64,000 nucleotides of DNA from Stenomitos frigidus ULC18 (GCF_003003795.1 NZ_PVWK01000099.1:62001-126000), one strand, 5' to 3'; numbered from the stretch's first letter, positions 1-9,674 are shown. The notes: generated by a model from the letters alone, not told the origin. Numbers and translations are program-made.

Positions 1-1
1 C

Positions 2-697
2 GAAACGTCCCCATTAGCAGAGCCACCTGAAACAGTCGTAGAACTGAGCTACGAGCTAGAAACCTACGCAGACGATCTTGCCGGGCTTTTGGATGTATTA
101 GGGTTGCAGCGCGTTTGTCTAAACGCTCATTCAATGGGTGCTTCCGTTGCTGTCTTTTTTCTAAATCTGTATGCCGATCGTGTCGATCGCGCCATCCTCA
201 CCTGTAGCGGCATCTTTGAGTACGACGAAAAAGCGTTCAATGCGTTTTACAAATTTGGTGGCTATGTCGTCAAGTTTCGCCCCCGTTGGCTATATGGGCT
301 GCCGTTTGTCGATCGACTGTTTATGCAGCGCTTTCTCCATCGTTCCTTGCCCGGAGCCATTAGCCGCTCGTTTCTCAATGATTTCTTAATGGCGGACTAC
401 GAGGCAGCGTTGGGAACCATTTTTACGTGTGTGAGCAAGAAAGCGACGGAAGTGATGCCTCAAGAGTTTGCGCAGATCACCGTGCCCACGCTGCTCATTT
501 CGGGCGATCGCGACATCATTATTCCCGCCGAAATGGGGCGTCAAGCCGCCGCTTTGAATAACAACATTCAGTATGTCGTCATTCCCAATACAGCGCACTT
601 CCCAATGCTAGAAGATGCGCCAACCTATCTTGAGCGTGTCCGAGAGTTTTTAGATGTCGGCGTTGTTCAACCATCGGTAGCTGGGAGTAGGGAGTAG
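2..697 (+). CDS. alpha/beta hydrolase, 5'-truncated by window edge
   Basis: The frame is open from base 2, so the gene starts outside the window; a TTG at 89 is internal. The visible C-terminal ~231 residues have alpha/beta-hydrolase landmarks: a nucleophile elbow (NAHSMGAS, serine between H and M), a late acid (SGDRDIIIP) and the catalytic histidine (NTAHFPMLE). The middle forms a cap-like helical region (LPGAISRSFLNDFLMADYEAAL). The elbow has Ala instead of the usual Gly two residues before Ser. The substrate cannot be inferred; family members include esterases, lipases and haloperoxidase-like enzymes. The family call is firm and the specific role is unknown. Confidence 0.85.
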   Translation, partial: ETSPLAEPPETVVELSYELETYADDLAGLLDVLGLQRVCLNAHSMGASVAVFFLNLYADRVDRAILTCSGIFEYDEKAFNAFYKFGGYVVKFRPRWLYGLPFVDRLFMQRFLHRSLPGAISRSFLNDFLMADYEAALGTIFTCVSKKATEVMPQEFAQITVPTLLISGDRDIIIPAEMGRQAAALNNNIQYVVIPNTAHFPMLEDAPTYLERVREFLDVGVVQPSVAGSRE

Positions 698-924
698 AAC
701 GGCAGAGGAAGCAGGAAAAGAGTTTTACAGCGTCTGCAAAGGGGTCAATCACAGTACGCAAAGCCTTGCGGCATACAAGAAACGCGAAGCGAGTGCTTTG
801 CACTTACATCTTGCTCACAGGCGTAAGCGAGAGACTCACACTTAGTTGATGTGGCTGACTCAACCGAAAATTGCTGTAAGTTCCACAGTCTTCCCCCTTG
901 TCTCCTCATCCGCTTCTCCTTCAC
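698..924. other. intergenic region between two convergent genes
   Basis: No coding signal is visible. The stretch starts with a short GGGAGTAGGGAGTAG direct repeat at the hydrolase stop and has a self-complementary patch around 765-805 (GCAAAGCCTTGCGG; CGCGAAGCGAGTGC). The flanking genes converge, so a terminator is expected, but I see no clean hairpin followed by a T run. Confidence 0.4.
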
Positions 925-1773
925 TTATGGCCCTCCCTCGACTGGCAAGACATCGTAACTGCCGAACACCTTCAGCGTCTCAGTATGGCGGGCAAGTTCT
1001 TCAAGGGTTGTTTGAACGGCAGGTTCGCGGGCATCGGCTTCTAGATCCACGAAAAACAAATAGTCGCCCAGCGATCGCTTCGTCGGACGCGACTCAATGT
1101 GACTAAGGTTAATGCCTTGATTGGCAAAAACTTGCAGGGGCTTGACTAAAGAACCCGGCAAATCGTGCACGGTGAAAGCTAGTGATGTATGACGCCCCCC
1201 AGAAGAGGGTTGTTTACTGAGAACCCAAAAGCGAGTGCAGTTATCAGGCTGATCGTTGATTGCTGTAGCCAGAACGGGCAGATTGTAAAGTTGCGCCGCA
1301 CGTTGAGAAGCGATCGCGGCAATCGTTGGATCGGTCTGTAGAGATTGCAGTGCTTCAGTGTTCGAGTTCGTGGGGATTAACTTAGCCGCAGGCAGGAATT
1401 TTTCTAACCATCGCTGGCATTGTGCTAACGCTTGCGGATGAGAGTAAACCGCCTGGATCGTTTCGATTGTCGCGGCATGAGACAACAGTGCGTGAGCAAT
1501 CGGCAAGATTAAGGCCCACTGAATTTGTAAGGTGCCCAACTGCCACAAGCTATCCAATGTCATCGCGACGCTACCTTCAGTCGAGTTTTCGACTGGGACA
1601 ACCGCGATCGCTACGGTCCCCTCAGCGACAGCTTGTAAAGACAGCGCGATGCTCGGGTAAGGACACAGCCACGTTTCTTGTTTGGTTGCTTGCGCTAACC
1701 AGTTTGCATAGGCTAGAGCTGCGGCTTCAGTATAAGTACCAGTGGGTCCCAAATGGGCGATCGATACTGCCAT
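925..1773 (-). CDS. pheA: prephenate dehydratase
   Basis: Converts prephenate to phenylpyruvate in phenylalanine synthesis in the cytoplasm. The 282-residue protein has the normal monofunctional length. The N-terminus HLGPTGTYTEAAAL is the typical start of the catalytic domain. Motifs NSTEGSVAMTLD and DNCTRFWVLSKQ (with the catalytic Thr-Arg-Phe) follow. The C-terminal ~80 residues are an ACT domain (GSLVKPLQVFANQGINLSHIESRPTK starts it), containing the ESRP motif linked to phenylalanine feedback inhibition. There is no chorismate mutase domain, as in other cyanobacteria. No strong Shine-Dalgarno precedes the ATG. It is divergent from the DUF1997 gene and likely monocistronic. Confidence 0.95.
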   Translation of the reverse strand: MAVSIAHLGPTGTYTEAAALAYANWLAQATKQETWLCPYPSIALSLQAVAEGTVAIAVVPVENSTEGSVAMTLDSLWQLGTLQIQWALILPIAHALLSHAATIETIQAVYSHPQALAQCQRWLEKFLPAAKLIPTNSNTEALQSLQTDPTIAAIASQRAAQLYNLPVLATAINDQPDNCTRFWVLSKQPSSGGRHTSLAFTVHDLPGSLVKPLQVFANQGINLSHIESRPTKRSLGDYLFFVDLEADAREPAVQTTLEELARHTETLKVFGSYDVLPVEGGP

Positions 1774-2011
1774 AGTGTCTATTCCGTAGATCAGCCTGCA
1801 CTAAACCTCACAATAGCAACAATTCTTCTCACACTTCTCAGACAAAAGGGGTTGGTGGTTCAGGAATTCTGCAAGAATAGTCTCTCATAGGGTAAAGCGT
1901 GTATCTACTGAAAATGGTGCAGCACCTTCCCTTTACATTTGTTTAGAATTAGATACATCTACTTAGAATTCCATCTACCTAGACTGCTTTACTGTCTACC
2001 CCTTCTCAGCT
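1774..2011. promoter_or_regulatory. divergent promoter region of pheA and DUF1997 gene
   Basis: A 238-base gap between two divergent starts must hold both promoters. It contains an A+T-rich stretch with a repeated motif, TTAGAATTAGATACATCTAC followed by TTAGAATTCCATCTACC (about 1944-1980), close to the plus-strand start. I cannot assign individual -35/-10 boxes. Confidence 0.4.
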
Positions 2012-2596
2012 ATGTATACTCGCTTCACTGCCTTTCAAGCGGTCGAAATGGTGGCTTCAGAGCAACCTGTGCCGATTCAGCATTATTTACGTCAACCTCA
2101 GCGTGTGGTTAGCGCGTTAGCAGCCTCCAGTCAGATTGAGCAGTTAGAGAGTGAACGCTTTCGCTTAAAGATGCGCCCGTTAACCTTTATGGCGCTGACT
2201 GTGCAGCCGATCGTGGATTTAAGAGTCTGGGCAGAATCAGATGGCACGGTACATGTGCAGTCTATAGGCTGTGAGATTCGGGGCGTTGAGTATATTAATC
2301 AGCGGTTTAAGTTGAACCTCACAGGTACGTTGCAGCCGATTCAATCTGGAGGAGTAACCGTTCTAACGGGTAAGGCCGATTTGGAGGTGCAGGTTGATGT
2401 GCCGATGCCACTGGCACTGACGCCCAGACCATTCCTTGAAGCGACCGGAAATGGCTTACTTAAAAGCGTCCTGCTGACTGTAAAGCAGCGTTTGATGCAT
2501 CATCTTTTAGCAGATTATCGCGCCTGGGCCGTTTCAAAGCCAATCGTTGCTGCAGTAGCGACGGATCAAATTCTGCCTCAGAGCCCAACCGCCTGA
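2012..2596 (+). CDS. DUF1997 family protein
   Basis: A 194-residue protein resembling the DUF1997 family of cyanobacteria and chloroplasts. Supporting stretches are HYLRQPQRVVSAL near residue 25, the central FRLKMRPLTFMALTVQPIVDLRVWAE, and the beta-rich EIRGVEYINQRFKLNLTGTLQP. The C-terminus has a helical RPFLEATGNGLLKSVLLTVKQRL. No catalytic motif or membrane segment is visible. The family is thought to be a soluble lipid- or ligand-binding fold, but its biochemical function is not established as far as I know. It is divergent from pheA and converges on rnhB with a 45-base gap. Confidence 0.8.
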   Translation: MYTRFTAFQAVEMVASEQPVPIQHYLRQPQRVVSALAASSQIEQLESERFRLKMRPLTFMALTVQPIVDLRVWAESDGTVHVQSIGCEIRGVEYINQRFKLNLTGTLQPIQSGGVTVLTGKADLEVQVDVPMPLALTPRPFLEATGNGLLKSVLLTVKQRLMHHLLADYRAWAVSKPIVAAVATDQILPQSPTA

Positions 2597-2641
2597 CACT
2601 CACGCCCAGCTTTGATTCTCTGACAGCACAAACAGACTCAG

Positions 2642-3301
2642 TTAACGCTCTAACGTGCGACGACAGGGGCTGAACGATCGCCGATGCCAACGCGATGGTC
2701 CATGAACTTGTAAGGCAGTTCGGTGGAATGGCGTACCATAACCCTTGTTCGCTGCCAAATTGTACTGAGGATATTTGACCGCTAAGCGTGTGATCAAGGC
2801 ATCACGCCACACTTTTGCCAGGATGCTGGCAGACGCGATCGCCAGCGATCGCTGGTCTCCTTTCACCAATGTTTGCTGAGGCAGTACCAGACCTGGAATA
2901 CGCTGGTTGCCATCAACCAAACACAAGTCTGGTGTCAGCGACAGCTTCACTACAGCACGCTTCATTGCCAGTAGAGAGGCTTGCAAAATGTTCAGGCGAT
3001 CGATTTCCCAAACCGATGCATAACAGACCTGATAGGCTAGAGCACCAGCACGAATCTGCTCTGCCAACATGAGTCGTCGTTCTGCCGACAGAAGCTTACT
3101 GTCAGTGACACCTGCAGCAGCAAGCGTCGGCACTGCATCGGCAGCTAAAATCACAGCTGCTGCCACAACAGGGCCAAATAGAGCACCGCGACCAACTTCG
3201 TCTACACCAGCAACAAGAGTGGTTGGCGGATACGCTTGAAGACCACCAGGCAAGTCTAGTTGATGCGCTTGAGGCTTTTCTTCAGGTGTGGTAGTCAGCA
3301 T
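2642..3301 (-). CDS. rnhB: ribonuclease HII
   Basis: Removes RNA from RNA-DNA hybrids, including single misincorporated ribonucleotides. Domain landmarks are VAGVDEVGRGALFGPVVAAA (DEVGRG holds the first catalytic Asp-Glu), TDSKLL, CLVDGNQ, KGDQRSLAIASASILAKVWRD and YPQYNLAANKGYGTPFH. I chose the ATG at 3301 (MLTTTPEEK), 16 bases after the rne stop. A longer frame from 3385 would overlap the arginine-coding tail of rne and adds a poorly conserved stretch. The gene directly follows rne, matching the rne-rnhB dicistronic order known from Synechocystis; the two are probably co-transcribed. Confidence 0.93.
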   Translation of the reverse strand: MLTTTPEEKPQAHQLDLPGGLQAYPPTTLVAGVDEVGRGALFGPVVAAAVILAADAVPTLAAAGVTDSKLLSAERRLMLAEQIRAGALAYQVCYASVWEIDRLNILQASLLAMKRAVVKLSLTPDLCLVDGNQRIPGLVLPQQTLVKGDQRSLAIASASILAKVWRDALITRLAVKYPQYNLAANKGYGTPFHRTALQVHGPSRWHRRSFSPCRRTLER

Positions 3302-3317
3302 CCGACGTTGAATGCCA

Positions 3318-5567
3318 TTAATCTGATACAACTGCTGAAGAACGACGACGGCGACGGCGAGTAATCGGTGCACCATCCGCATCAACTTGATCTAAATCCG
3401 ATGCGTCTGCGCTCAACTCTGCACTCGGACTCACTTCGATCTCAGGCTGGATGAAGCTTTCGGGTTCTGGATCTGGTTCTATAGGATTGGTTTCAACAAC
3501 TCGTTGCTTTGGCTTTAACGAGATCCCTACCGGCTCTAACTGTGATGCCAGCGTCATTTGTTCTGGTTCCGCGAGTTCAGGAGTAATCGCAGGCGCTTCT
3601 CCTGGTAAGACAACAGAAATTACTGCTGCTTTAGGATTCTTCACTTCCTGGTTAGACAGTACCAGCGGCGAAATCCCCATCCAGGCGTAAATATCCTGCT
3701 CTTCTGGTGTCATTTCAACAGCAATAATTTCTGGTGGTTCTTGCGGCGATCGCGATGACTCACGCCTCGATCGCCCACGCCGTTCTTCAGGGTAGCCAAC
3801 CTCCGGTATACCTTCCTGCACATCAGTAGCGTCTAGTGCAGTGACCAATTCTTTGGCAGGCGCACCCTCCCGCACAGGCAGCAATTCTGACGGGACACTC
3901 TCACGCCCACCACGACCACGACCACGACCACGCGCCGGACGTTCCGGGCGATCCGAACGGCCAACAAACGGTAAATCTGAGGTTGCGGATGGATCGCCGT
4001 CGCTGCTTGGGTCAAGCTTTAATGTTGGAGCGCTGGGATAGGTCGGGCTGGGTCGTCCGTCATCACCTGGGCGGCGACGGCGACGGCGACGATTGTTACC
4101 ACCCAGTTCTTGATAGCTGGGATGATTCAGACCCAGGTCTTGGACGTCATCCGTATCATCCAAGTCATCGCCGCTGCGGTCTTCCCATGTGGGCTCCGAC
4201 GCACTGGATACGTTAGGCAGCACCAAATCGCGCCCACGTCCACGGCCACTGATACTGCGATCGGCCGTGCGCGATTCTCGTAGCGATACGGCTGCCGGAC
4301 GCTCCACAATTTCGCCCTCTGCCGTGTCGCCATCGCCTGGCAAATGCACCAAATGACCCAACCCGCCACAGGTCGGGCAAGCACGACCAAAAATCTCGTA
4401 AATATTTTTACCCTGCCGTTTGCGCGTTAGCTCGACCAACCCGAGTTCAGTCAGTTGAGCAATCTGAGGCCGTGATTTGTCAGCTCTCAGTGCTTTGTTA
4501 AAATGTTCCAACACTTGTAGCTGGTCGCGGCGCTGATCCATATCGATGAAATCAACTACGATAATGCCAGCAATGTTGCGAAGTCGGAGCTGACGAGCAA
4601 TCTCAGTCGCTGCTTCACAGTTCGTCCAAAGCACGGTTTCGCGCGCAGTCGCAGAGCGGGTGAAGGAACCAGAGTTGACGTCAATCACGGTCAAAGCTTC
4701 CGTACGCTCGATGATGACGTAGCCGCCAGAGGGCAAATCGGTTCGTGGCTTCAGTGCTTCTCGGATAGCGGCGTTGATGCGGAAGTACTCCATGATGGGA
4801 GCGCGATCGCGGTGGTGGTCAATCAGCACCCCTCGCGGCAAATCCCCGCCGCCCCAGTTCGTCAACTGCTGCCTGACTCGCTTCAGTCCCGTGTGAGAAT
4901 CCACCACAATACGATTCACATCGGCGCTGTAGACATCCCGCAGTACACGTTGAATAAAGTCATCATCCCGATTCAGCAAAGCAGGAGCACGAGTAGTGGT
5001 CGCTTCTTGTAAAACCTGCTCCCATTGCTTTTGCAGTGCTTCCAAATCTTCAATAATGGCATCTTCAGGCATATTTTCCGCTTCAGTGCGAACAACAATG
5101 CCCATGCCTGCAGGCTTCACTAAGATGGCCAACGCTCGTAAGCGATTTCGCTCATTCTCATTGCGAATGCGACGAGAAAGATTCACCCCTTTCCCGTAGG
5201 GCATCAACACTAAATAACGCCCTGGCAACGAAATGTTACCCGTCAAACGCGGGCCCTTATTACCCGTTGGCTCTTTCATGATTTGCACCAGCACTTTTTG
5301 CTGCGGTGCCAACAGTTCAGTAATAGAACCAGCCATCCGACGCAGCTTCAACGGACCCAAATCAGTCACATGAATAAAGCCATTGCGTTCGCTATCACCA
5401 ATATTGACAAACGCGGCATCGATACCGGGCAAAACGTTTTCAACAATGCCGAGATAAACATCACTAACTTGATGGCTACCCGTGGCGACAATCAGCTCTT
5501 GAATCTGATCTTCCGAAAAAACTGCAGCAATACGGTGCTGCTCCGCGATAACAATTTGCTTGGACAT
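3318..5567 (-). CDS. rne: ribonuclease E/G family endoribonuclease
   Basis: Main endoribonuclease for mRNA decay and RNA processing. The 749-residue protein has an N-terminal RNase H-like/S1 part (S1 about residues 35-118) and a DNase I-like catalytic core. Metal-binding Asp lie at about 296 (VIDVNSGSF) and 339 (VVDFIDM). A Zn-link motif CPTC is at about 397-400. After residue ~430 comes a long disordered tail rich in Arg, Asp, Pro and Ser, with RRRRRR blocks and a GRGRGRGG stretch. The last residues (RRRRRRSSAVVSD) match the arginine-rich C-terminal element reported to bind PNPase in cyanobacteria. The GAGGAAA Shine-Dalgarno sequence upstream supports this ATG. Confidence 0.96.
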   Translation of the reverse strand: MSKQIVIAEQHRIAAVFSEDQIQELIVATGSHQVSDVYLGIVENVLPGIDAAFVNIGDSERNGFIHVTDLGPLKLRRMAGSITELLAPQQKVLVQIMKEPTGNKGPRLTGNISLPGRYLVLMPYGKGVNLSRRIRNENERNRLRALAILVKPAGMGIVVRTEAENMPEDAIIEDLEALQKQWEQVLQEATTTRAPALLNRDDDFIQRVLRDVYSADVNRIVVDSHTGLKRVRQQLTNWGGGDLPRGVLIDHHRDRAPIMEYFRINAAIREALKPRTDLPSGGYVIIERTEALTVIDVNSGSFTRSATARETVLWTNCEAATEIARQLRLRNIAGIIVVDFIDMDQRRDQLQVLEHFNKALRADKSRPQIAQLTELGLVELTRKRQGKNIYEIFGRACPTCGGLGHLVHLPGDGDTAEGEIVERPAAVSLRESRTADRSISGRGRGRDLVLPNVSSASEPTWEDRSGDDLDDTDDVQDLGLNHPSYQELGGNNRRRRRRRPGDDGRPSPTYPSAPTLKLDPSSDGDPSATSDLPFVGRSDRPERPARGRGRGRGGRESVPSELLPVREGAPAKELVTALDATDVQEGIPEVGYPEERRGRSRRESSRSPQEPPEIIAVEMTPEEQDIYAWMGISPLVLSNQEVKNPKAAVISVVLPGEAPAITPELAEPEQMTLASQLEPVGISLKPKQRVVETNPIEPDPEPESFIQPEIEVSPSAELSADASDLDQVDADGAPITRRRRRRSSAVVSD

Positions 5568-6169
5568 TCAATTTCCTCAAGAATTGACGGCAGCGGGAGA
5601 GTGTCAGCGGGTAATCCTCTCGCGTTTGCTCGTGCATGTATGCCACTACGTAGCGTGTAAACTCTGGGGCTACGCAGTAGAGGTGAAGCTGTTCAAATCC
5701 TGAGGCGAAGCAGTCTCTAGCAGCCTCAGAACGGTTAAAGATGGCAAAGACCACTGAAAATAGCAATCAATTAGACTAGCTCGCTACCGATCTACAAGAG
5801 ACGGTAGAGAATTCTGTAAAAATGGACTGGAAGTCTGGCAAAGAAAGCTGCATCCAGCACCAAGTACTGGTTCACTTAGCGGTACCCCTAAGAGTCTTCA
5901 ACCCGCAGCAGCCTCTGTTGAGTTGCATTATAGCGTGTACAGATTTCTCTGCCACTAAAATTCAAGAATCGATAACTGGAGCGGCAAGGAGAACCAGTGC
6001 GGCATTGTAAAGGCAGGAAGGGAAAAGGCTGGAGTTCTAAAAATTAAGTCAGCCTGTTCTTTAATGTTGCTCAAACCTTGTTTCTCAAAGCCGATCACTA
6101 AGACGACCACGACCATGCCCACAGCTATTAACTTCAATTGACTGCGGCACTATGTGAAAACTCAAAATT
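5568..6169 (-). promoter_or_regulatory. rne 5' region, probable promoter and leader
   Basis: About 600 bases lie between the radical SAM gene stop and the rne start, both on the minus strand. No convincing gene is visible. In other cyanobacteria and in E. coli, rne has a long 5' UTR through which RNase E controls its own mRNA. The size and position here fit such a leader, but that is inference. A strong SD (GAGGAAA) sits at its downstream end. Confidence 0.5.
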
Positions 6170-8863
6170 TCAAGTCTCAGGCGTTGCCAAAATAAGACGA
6201 TCGCGATGCACCTGTAACAGCTGTAATTCACGATTGGCAAGCTGTTCCAGCATATAAACGACATGATCAGGGCGCAGCAAGGTCCCATCGTTACGGCAAC
6301 TACCAACGTAGCGAAGGGCGCTCGTGCCGTCATTCGCTAGTGAGTCTATCGTCAAAGCAGCCAGACGATCGCGCAAGTTCACAGTCTGCAGTTTGCCTGC
6401 CTTAGTGGTGTGCTCAAACCAGATCGACTCGCTAGCTTGAACAGCCGTTACCCACTGCTGCCACTCGTATAGAGTGGGCAACGGCAGTGCTGGTTCTGCC
6501 TCAGCATCGGCAACGCCAACCGTAATCACATACTCTGCTTGCTCTAGCAACTGAGTAGCCGCAGGTGCATTAACAGCAACCGCTTCTACTCGATAGATTG
6601 GGATGTCAGCGGGAAGCTGCGCTTCTAGCTTTGACCAAAAGGTTGCGGTCTCCATGGTTTCAGTCAGTTCAAAATCAACAATTTCGCCAGCACTGGTGAC
6701 ACCGAGCGGAAGCGCACTAGCAGGAATGATGCGCGGTCCAGGATGAAAACCACCCGTGAAGGCGATCGGCAAGGCTGCCCGACGCACAACGCGATCAAAC
6801 AGGCGAATTAAGTCAAGATGACTAATCAAGGCCATGTCGCCCTGCTTCCCCAACCACACCCGTAGTCGTTGAACGCGCTGCTGATTGGGTACAAAGTGTC
6901 CGGCAAACGCGGGTATGGTCGGTGGCGTTACTACCACGTTGTGCCCAAAGTCAGTACCGCACACTCCACAATAAGAGCAACCTTCAAAGGAACAGTCTGG
7001 CACGGTAGCCGCTTGTAGCGCTCGCTGCAGGTCTTCTTGCAGCCATTGCTTATCAATCCCTGTATCGAGATGATCCCAGGGAAGCGGCGCTTCTAGAGAC
7101 GGCTGAGGGCGATCGCTTGCTTCTATGTTGGAGTGGGCTGAGGGCAACCGATTAGCTTCACCGCTCCTCTCCCCAATGTGCTCATGTCCGAAGACGTTCC
7201 ATTCACCGTTCTCTACCTGGCGATATTTCCAATCTAGTCCTGATTCTGCGATCGCCTGGGTCCAGGCAGCATAGGCACGATCCAAACTTTCCCACCAGGC
7301 ATCCATCCCAGCACCCAGTTCCCAGGCACGCTGAATGACAGGCGCAAGACGGCGATCGCCCCTGCCAACAAAATCTTCCATCGCTGAGATTCGAACATCC
7401 GTAAAGTTAACCTTGAGACCCCGGATGCGACGAAATTCCTCTTTCAATAGCCGCTGCTTCCGTGCAAATTCTGCAGTCGAGACAGAATGCCATTGAAACG
7501 GCGTGTGAGGCTTCGGCGTAAAATTAGAAATGGTGATGTTAAATTGGAGCCGCTTCCGATCTTTGGCGCTACATGACCGCTGGAGCCAGCTCACCGTTTC
7601 GGCAATACCCACTACATCGACATCTGTCTCACCTGGAAGACCAATCATGAAATAAAGTTTAACCTTTTCCCAACCTTGCTCCCAAGCAGTTTTGACCCCT
7701 CGCAAGAGTTCTTCGTTCGTTAAACCTTTATTGATGATGTCCCGTAGGCGCTGAGTACCGGCTTCGGGTGCGAAGGTTAGTCCAGACTGGCGAGTACCAC
7801 CCAAAATGTTGGCAATGTTTTCGTCAAAGCGATCAACTCGTTGGCTGGGCAACAAAAGCGAAATATTTTCATCCTTCAGTCGATTCTTAATCTCCATACC
7901 CACAGCAGGCAGCGCCAAGTAATCTGAGCAACTAAGCGACAGTAACGAGAATTCGTTATAACCCGTCGCTCGCATGCCTTGCTCGATCGCCTCTACTACC
8001 GCTGCTGGCTCGACATCTCGCGCTGGGCGGGTCAACATGCCTGGTTGGCAGAAGCGACAGCCTCGCGTACAGCCTCGACGAATTTCCACCGTCAGGCGAT
8101 CGTGCACAGTTTCTACGTACGGCACTAGTCCGACAGAGTAGGCTGGCATTGGATCGGCGACTCGTCGCAAAAGACGAGCCGGTACATCAGAACGATTGGG
8201 CAGCACCGACCCATCAGGAGCAGCGGTATAAAACTGAGGGACATAGACGCCCGGCACTTGAGCCAAATCCAGCAAGAAGGCTTCCCGACTTAAGTTAGCG
8301 GTCTTGCCCTCTTCCAGAATGAGTCCAATTTCTGGCAGCAGTTCCTCACCATCTCCCAAAGCAATGAAATCAAAAAAATCAGCGTAAGGCTCTGGGTTAG
8401 ACGTCGCTGTTTGCCCACCTGCAAAAATTAATGGATAAGCCCCATTAACTGCTTGCTGCCGTGCGCTCCAAGTCAGAGGAATGCCAGCCAACGTCAGCAT
8501 TTCAAGAATGTTGGTTGCACCCAACTCATAGCTGAGGCTGAAGCCCAGAACGTCAAAGTCGATAAGAGCCCGACGCGATTCCACTGCAAACAGGGGCGTT
8601 TGGGTTGAGCGCAGTTTCGTTGCTAAATCAGGCGCTGGTAGGTAAGCCCGATCGCACAGCTGCCGAGGCTGAGCATTCAAAATGTTGTAAAGGATGATGT
8701 GCCCCAGGTTAGAAGCACCCACCTCATAAACCTCTGGGTACGTAAGAACCCAACGGACTGCTGCGGCATCCCATGGCTTGTGAATCGAACCCAACTCATT
8801 GCCCAAATAGCGAGCAGGTTTCAGAATTTCTGGGGTTAGCAATGCTTCAACAGCAAGCGTCAC
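6170..8863 (-). CDS. TIGR03960-like B12-binding-domain radical SAM protein with C-terminal DUF2344
   Basis: An 897-residue protein. Residues ~1-240 form a B12-binding-like Rossmann domain. The radical SAM core follows, with the [4Fe-4S] motif CTRGCRFC at 265-272 (C-X3-C-X2-C) and the downstream LTFAPEAGTQRLRDIINKG and MIGLPGETD. The C-terminal ~220 residues match the TIGR03936/DUF2344 domain (QGDMALISHLDLIRLFDRVVRRA; FTGGFHPGPRI). Between them is a second cysteine cluster, CSFEGCSYCGVC. The family is widespread in cyanobacteria and many anaerobes. A role in RNA or tRNA modification has been suggested from fusions, but I know of no proven reaction. It lies upstream of rne on the same strand. 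Confidence 0.88.
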   Translation of the reverse strand: MTLAVEALLTPEILKPARYLGNELGSIHKPWDAAAVRWVLTYPEVYEVGASNLGHIILYNILNAQPRQLCDRAYLPAPDLATKLRSTQTPLFAVESRRALIDFDVLGFSLSYELGATNILEMLTLAGIPLTWSARQQAVNGAYPLIFAGGQTATSNPEPYADFFDFIALGDGEELLPEIGLILEEGKTANLSREAFLLDLAQVPGVYVPQFYTAAPDGSVLPNRSDVPARLLRRVADPMPAYSVGLVPYVETVHDRLTVEIRRGCTRGCRFCQPGMLTRPARDVEPAAVVEAIEQGMRATGYNEFSLLSLSCSDYLALPAVGMEIKNRLKDENISLLLPSQRVDRFDENIANILGGTRQSGLTFAPEAGTQRLRDIINKGLTNEELLRGVKTAWEQGWEKVKLYFMIGLPGETDVDVVGIAETVSWLQRSCSAKDRKRLQFNITISNFTPKPHTPFQWHSVSTAEFARKQRLLKEEFRRIRGLKVNFTDVRISAMEDFVGRGDRRLAPVIQRAWELGAGMDAWWESLDRAYAAWTQAIAESGLDWKYRQVENGEWNVFGHEHIGERSGEANRLPSAHSNIEASDRPQPSLEAPLPWDHLDTGIDKQWLQEDLQRALQAATVPDCSFEGCSYCGVCGTDFGHNVVVTPPTIPAFAGHFVPNQQRVQRLRVWLGKQGDMALISHLDLIRLFDRVVRRAALPIAFTGGFHPGPRIIPASALPLGVTSAGEIVDFELTETMETATFWSKLEAQLPADIPIYRVEAVAVNAPAATQLLEQAEYVITVGVADAEAEPALPLPTLYEWQQWVTAVQASESIWFEHTTKAGKLQTVNLRDRLAALTIDSLANDGTSALRYVGSCRNDGTLLRPDHVVYMLEQLANRELQLLQVHRDRLILATPET

Positions 8864-9060
8864 AGCGAATTACCCTTTTACGTCAACTGCTTTAGTCAGT
8901 CTCTAGCATGGCTCAGTATACCAATGTTGCTCAGACTAACGCTTGTAAAGAGTAAAGCACTTAACCCAAGAAGCCAGCAGACTCAACCAAATGTGCTCAT
9001 TTCTGCTAGCTTTGCTACCATGTAAAAAGGTAAAAGTGAGTGCTTAAAATTAGGCGCTGC

Positions 9061-9396
9061 TCAAGCAGCCACTTCACCCAAAACATAGCGTCCTTCCAAA
9101 ATCTCAAAGACGCGATCAAGCTGTGTCAATTCAAGGATGATTCGCACAGAATGTGAAATAGAGCAGAGGCTAAAGCGTTTGTTTAAGCGCTGCGACAGGC
9201 TTAACGCAGCAACCAGAGCCATCAAGCCATCACTATCGATCGACTCAACCTGAGCCATATCAACCAATAAGCTCGAATGCTTTTCAGACAAGACCGCTGC
9301 ATTTAATTGATACTGAAAGGTCGTTATGTTCCCAGAATGAAGAGAACCGAGGGGTTGAATCACCGCAGCTTGAGGACGAACAAGTACATTCTGCAT
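9061..9396 (-). CDS. STAS-domain protein (anti-sigma factor antagonist type)
   Basis: A 111-residue single STAS domain, the usual size of SpoIIAA-like antagonists. The stretch LLVDMAQVESIDSDGLMALVAAL contains the conserved D-S-x-G site whose serine is phosphorylated in family members by an anti-sigma kinase. The rest (SLSQRLNKRFSLCSISHSVRIILELTQLDRVFEI) follows the normal fold pattern. In cyanobacteria, such proteins act in partner-switching control of sigma factors, motility or signalling. No kinase or phosphatase partner lies nearby, so the target is unknown. Confidence 0.88.
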   Translation of the reverse strand: MQNVLVRPQAAVIQPLGSLHSGNITTFQYQLNAAVLSEKHSSLLVDMAQVESIDSDGLMALVAALSLSQRLNKRFSLCSISHSVRIILELTQLDRVFEILEGRYVLGEVAA

Positions 9397-9674
9397 AAGA
9401 AAACCTTAACTGGGAATAGGAGCCAAGCAAATTTCAGCTCATGCACCCAACCATAACTGTGGATTCCCAGTTCTAGCTAACGCTGCCCCCCTAGTTAGTG
9501 GAAACTTTATGCACTGGCCTTAAGTAATTAAAGTTCTCATTAAGTAATTTCACTTAAGAGTATACAAGAACACTAAACTTAGAGCGCATTCTTGCAGAAG
9601 CTTTAAGTATCATCAAGCACTTCTACAGCCAACAGCTTACGGAAGTGTAAGATAATTCTTTTGCAACAGTGCTC
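9397..9674. other. intergenic region with TTAAGTAATT direct repeats
   Basis: Between the STAS and Lon-N genes, both on the minus strand. It is A+T-rich around 9515-9580 with repeated TTAAGTAATT / TTAAGTAATTTCACTTAAG motifs, which could be a promoter or protein-binding region for the STAS gene. No gene is seen. Confidence 0.35.
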
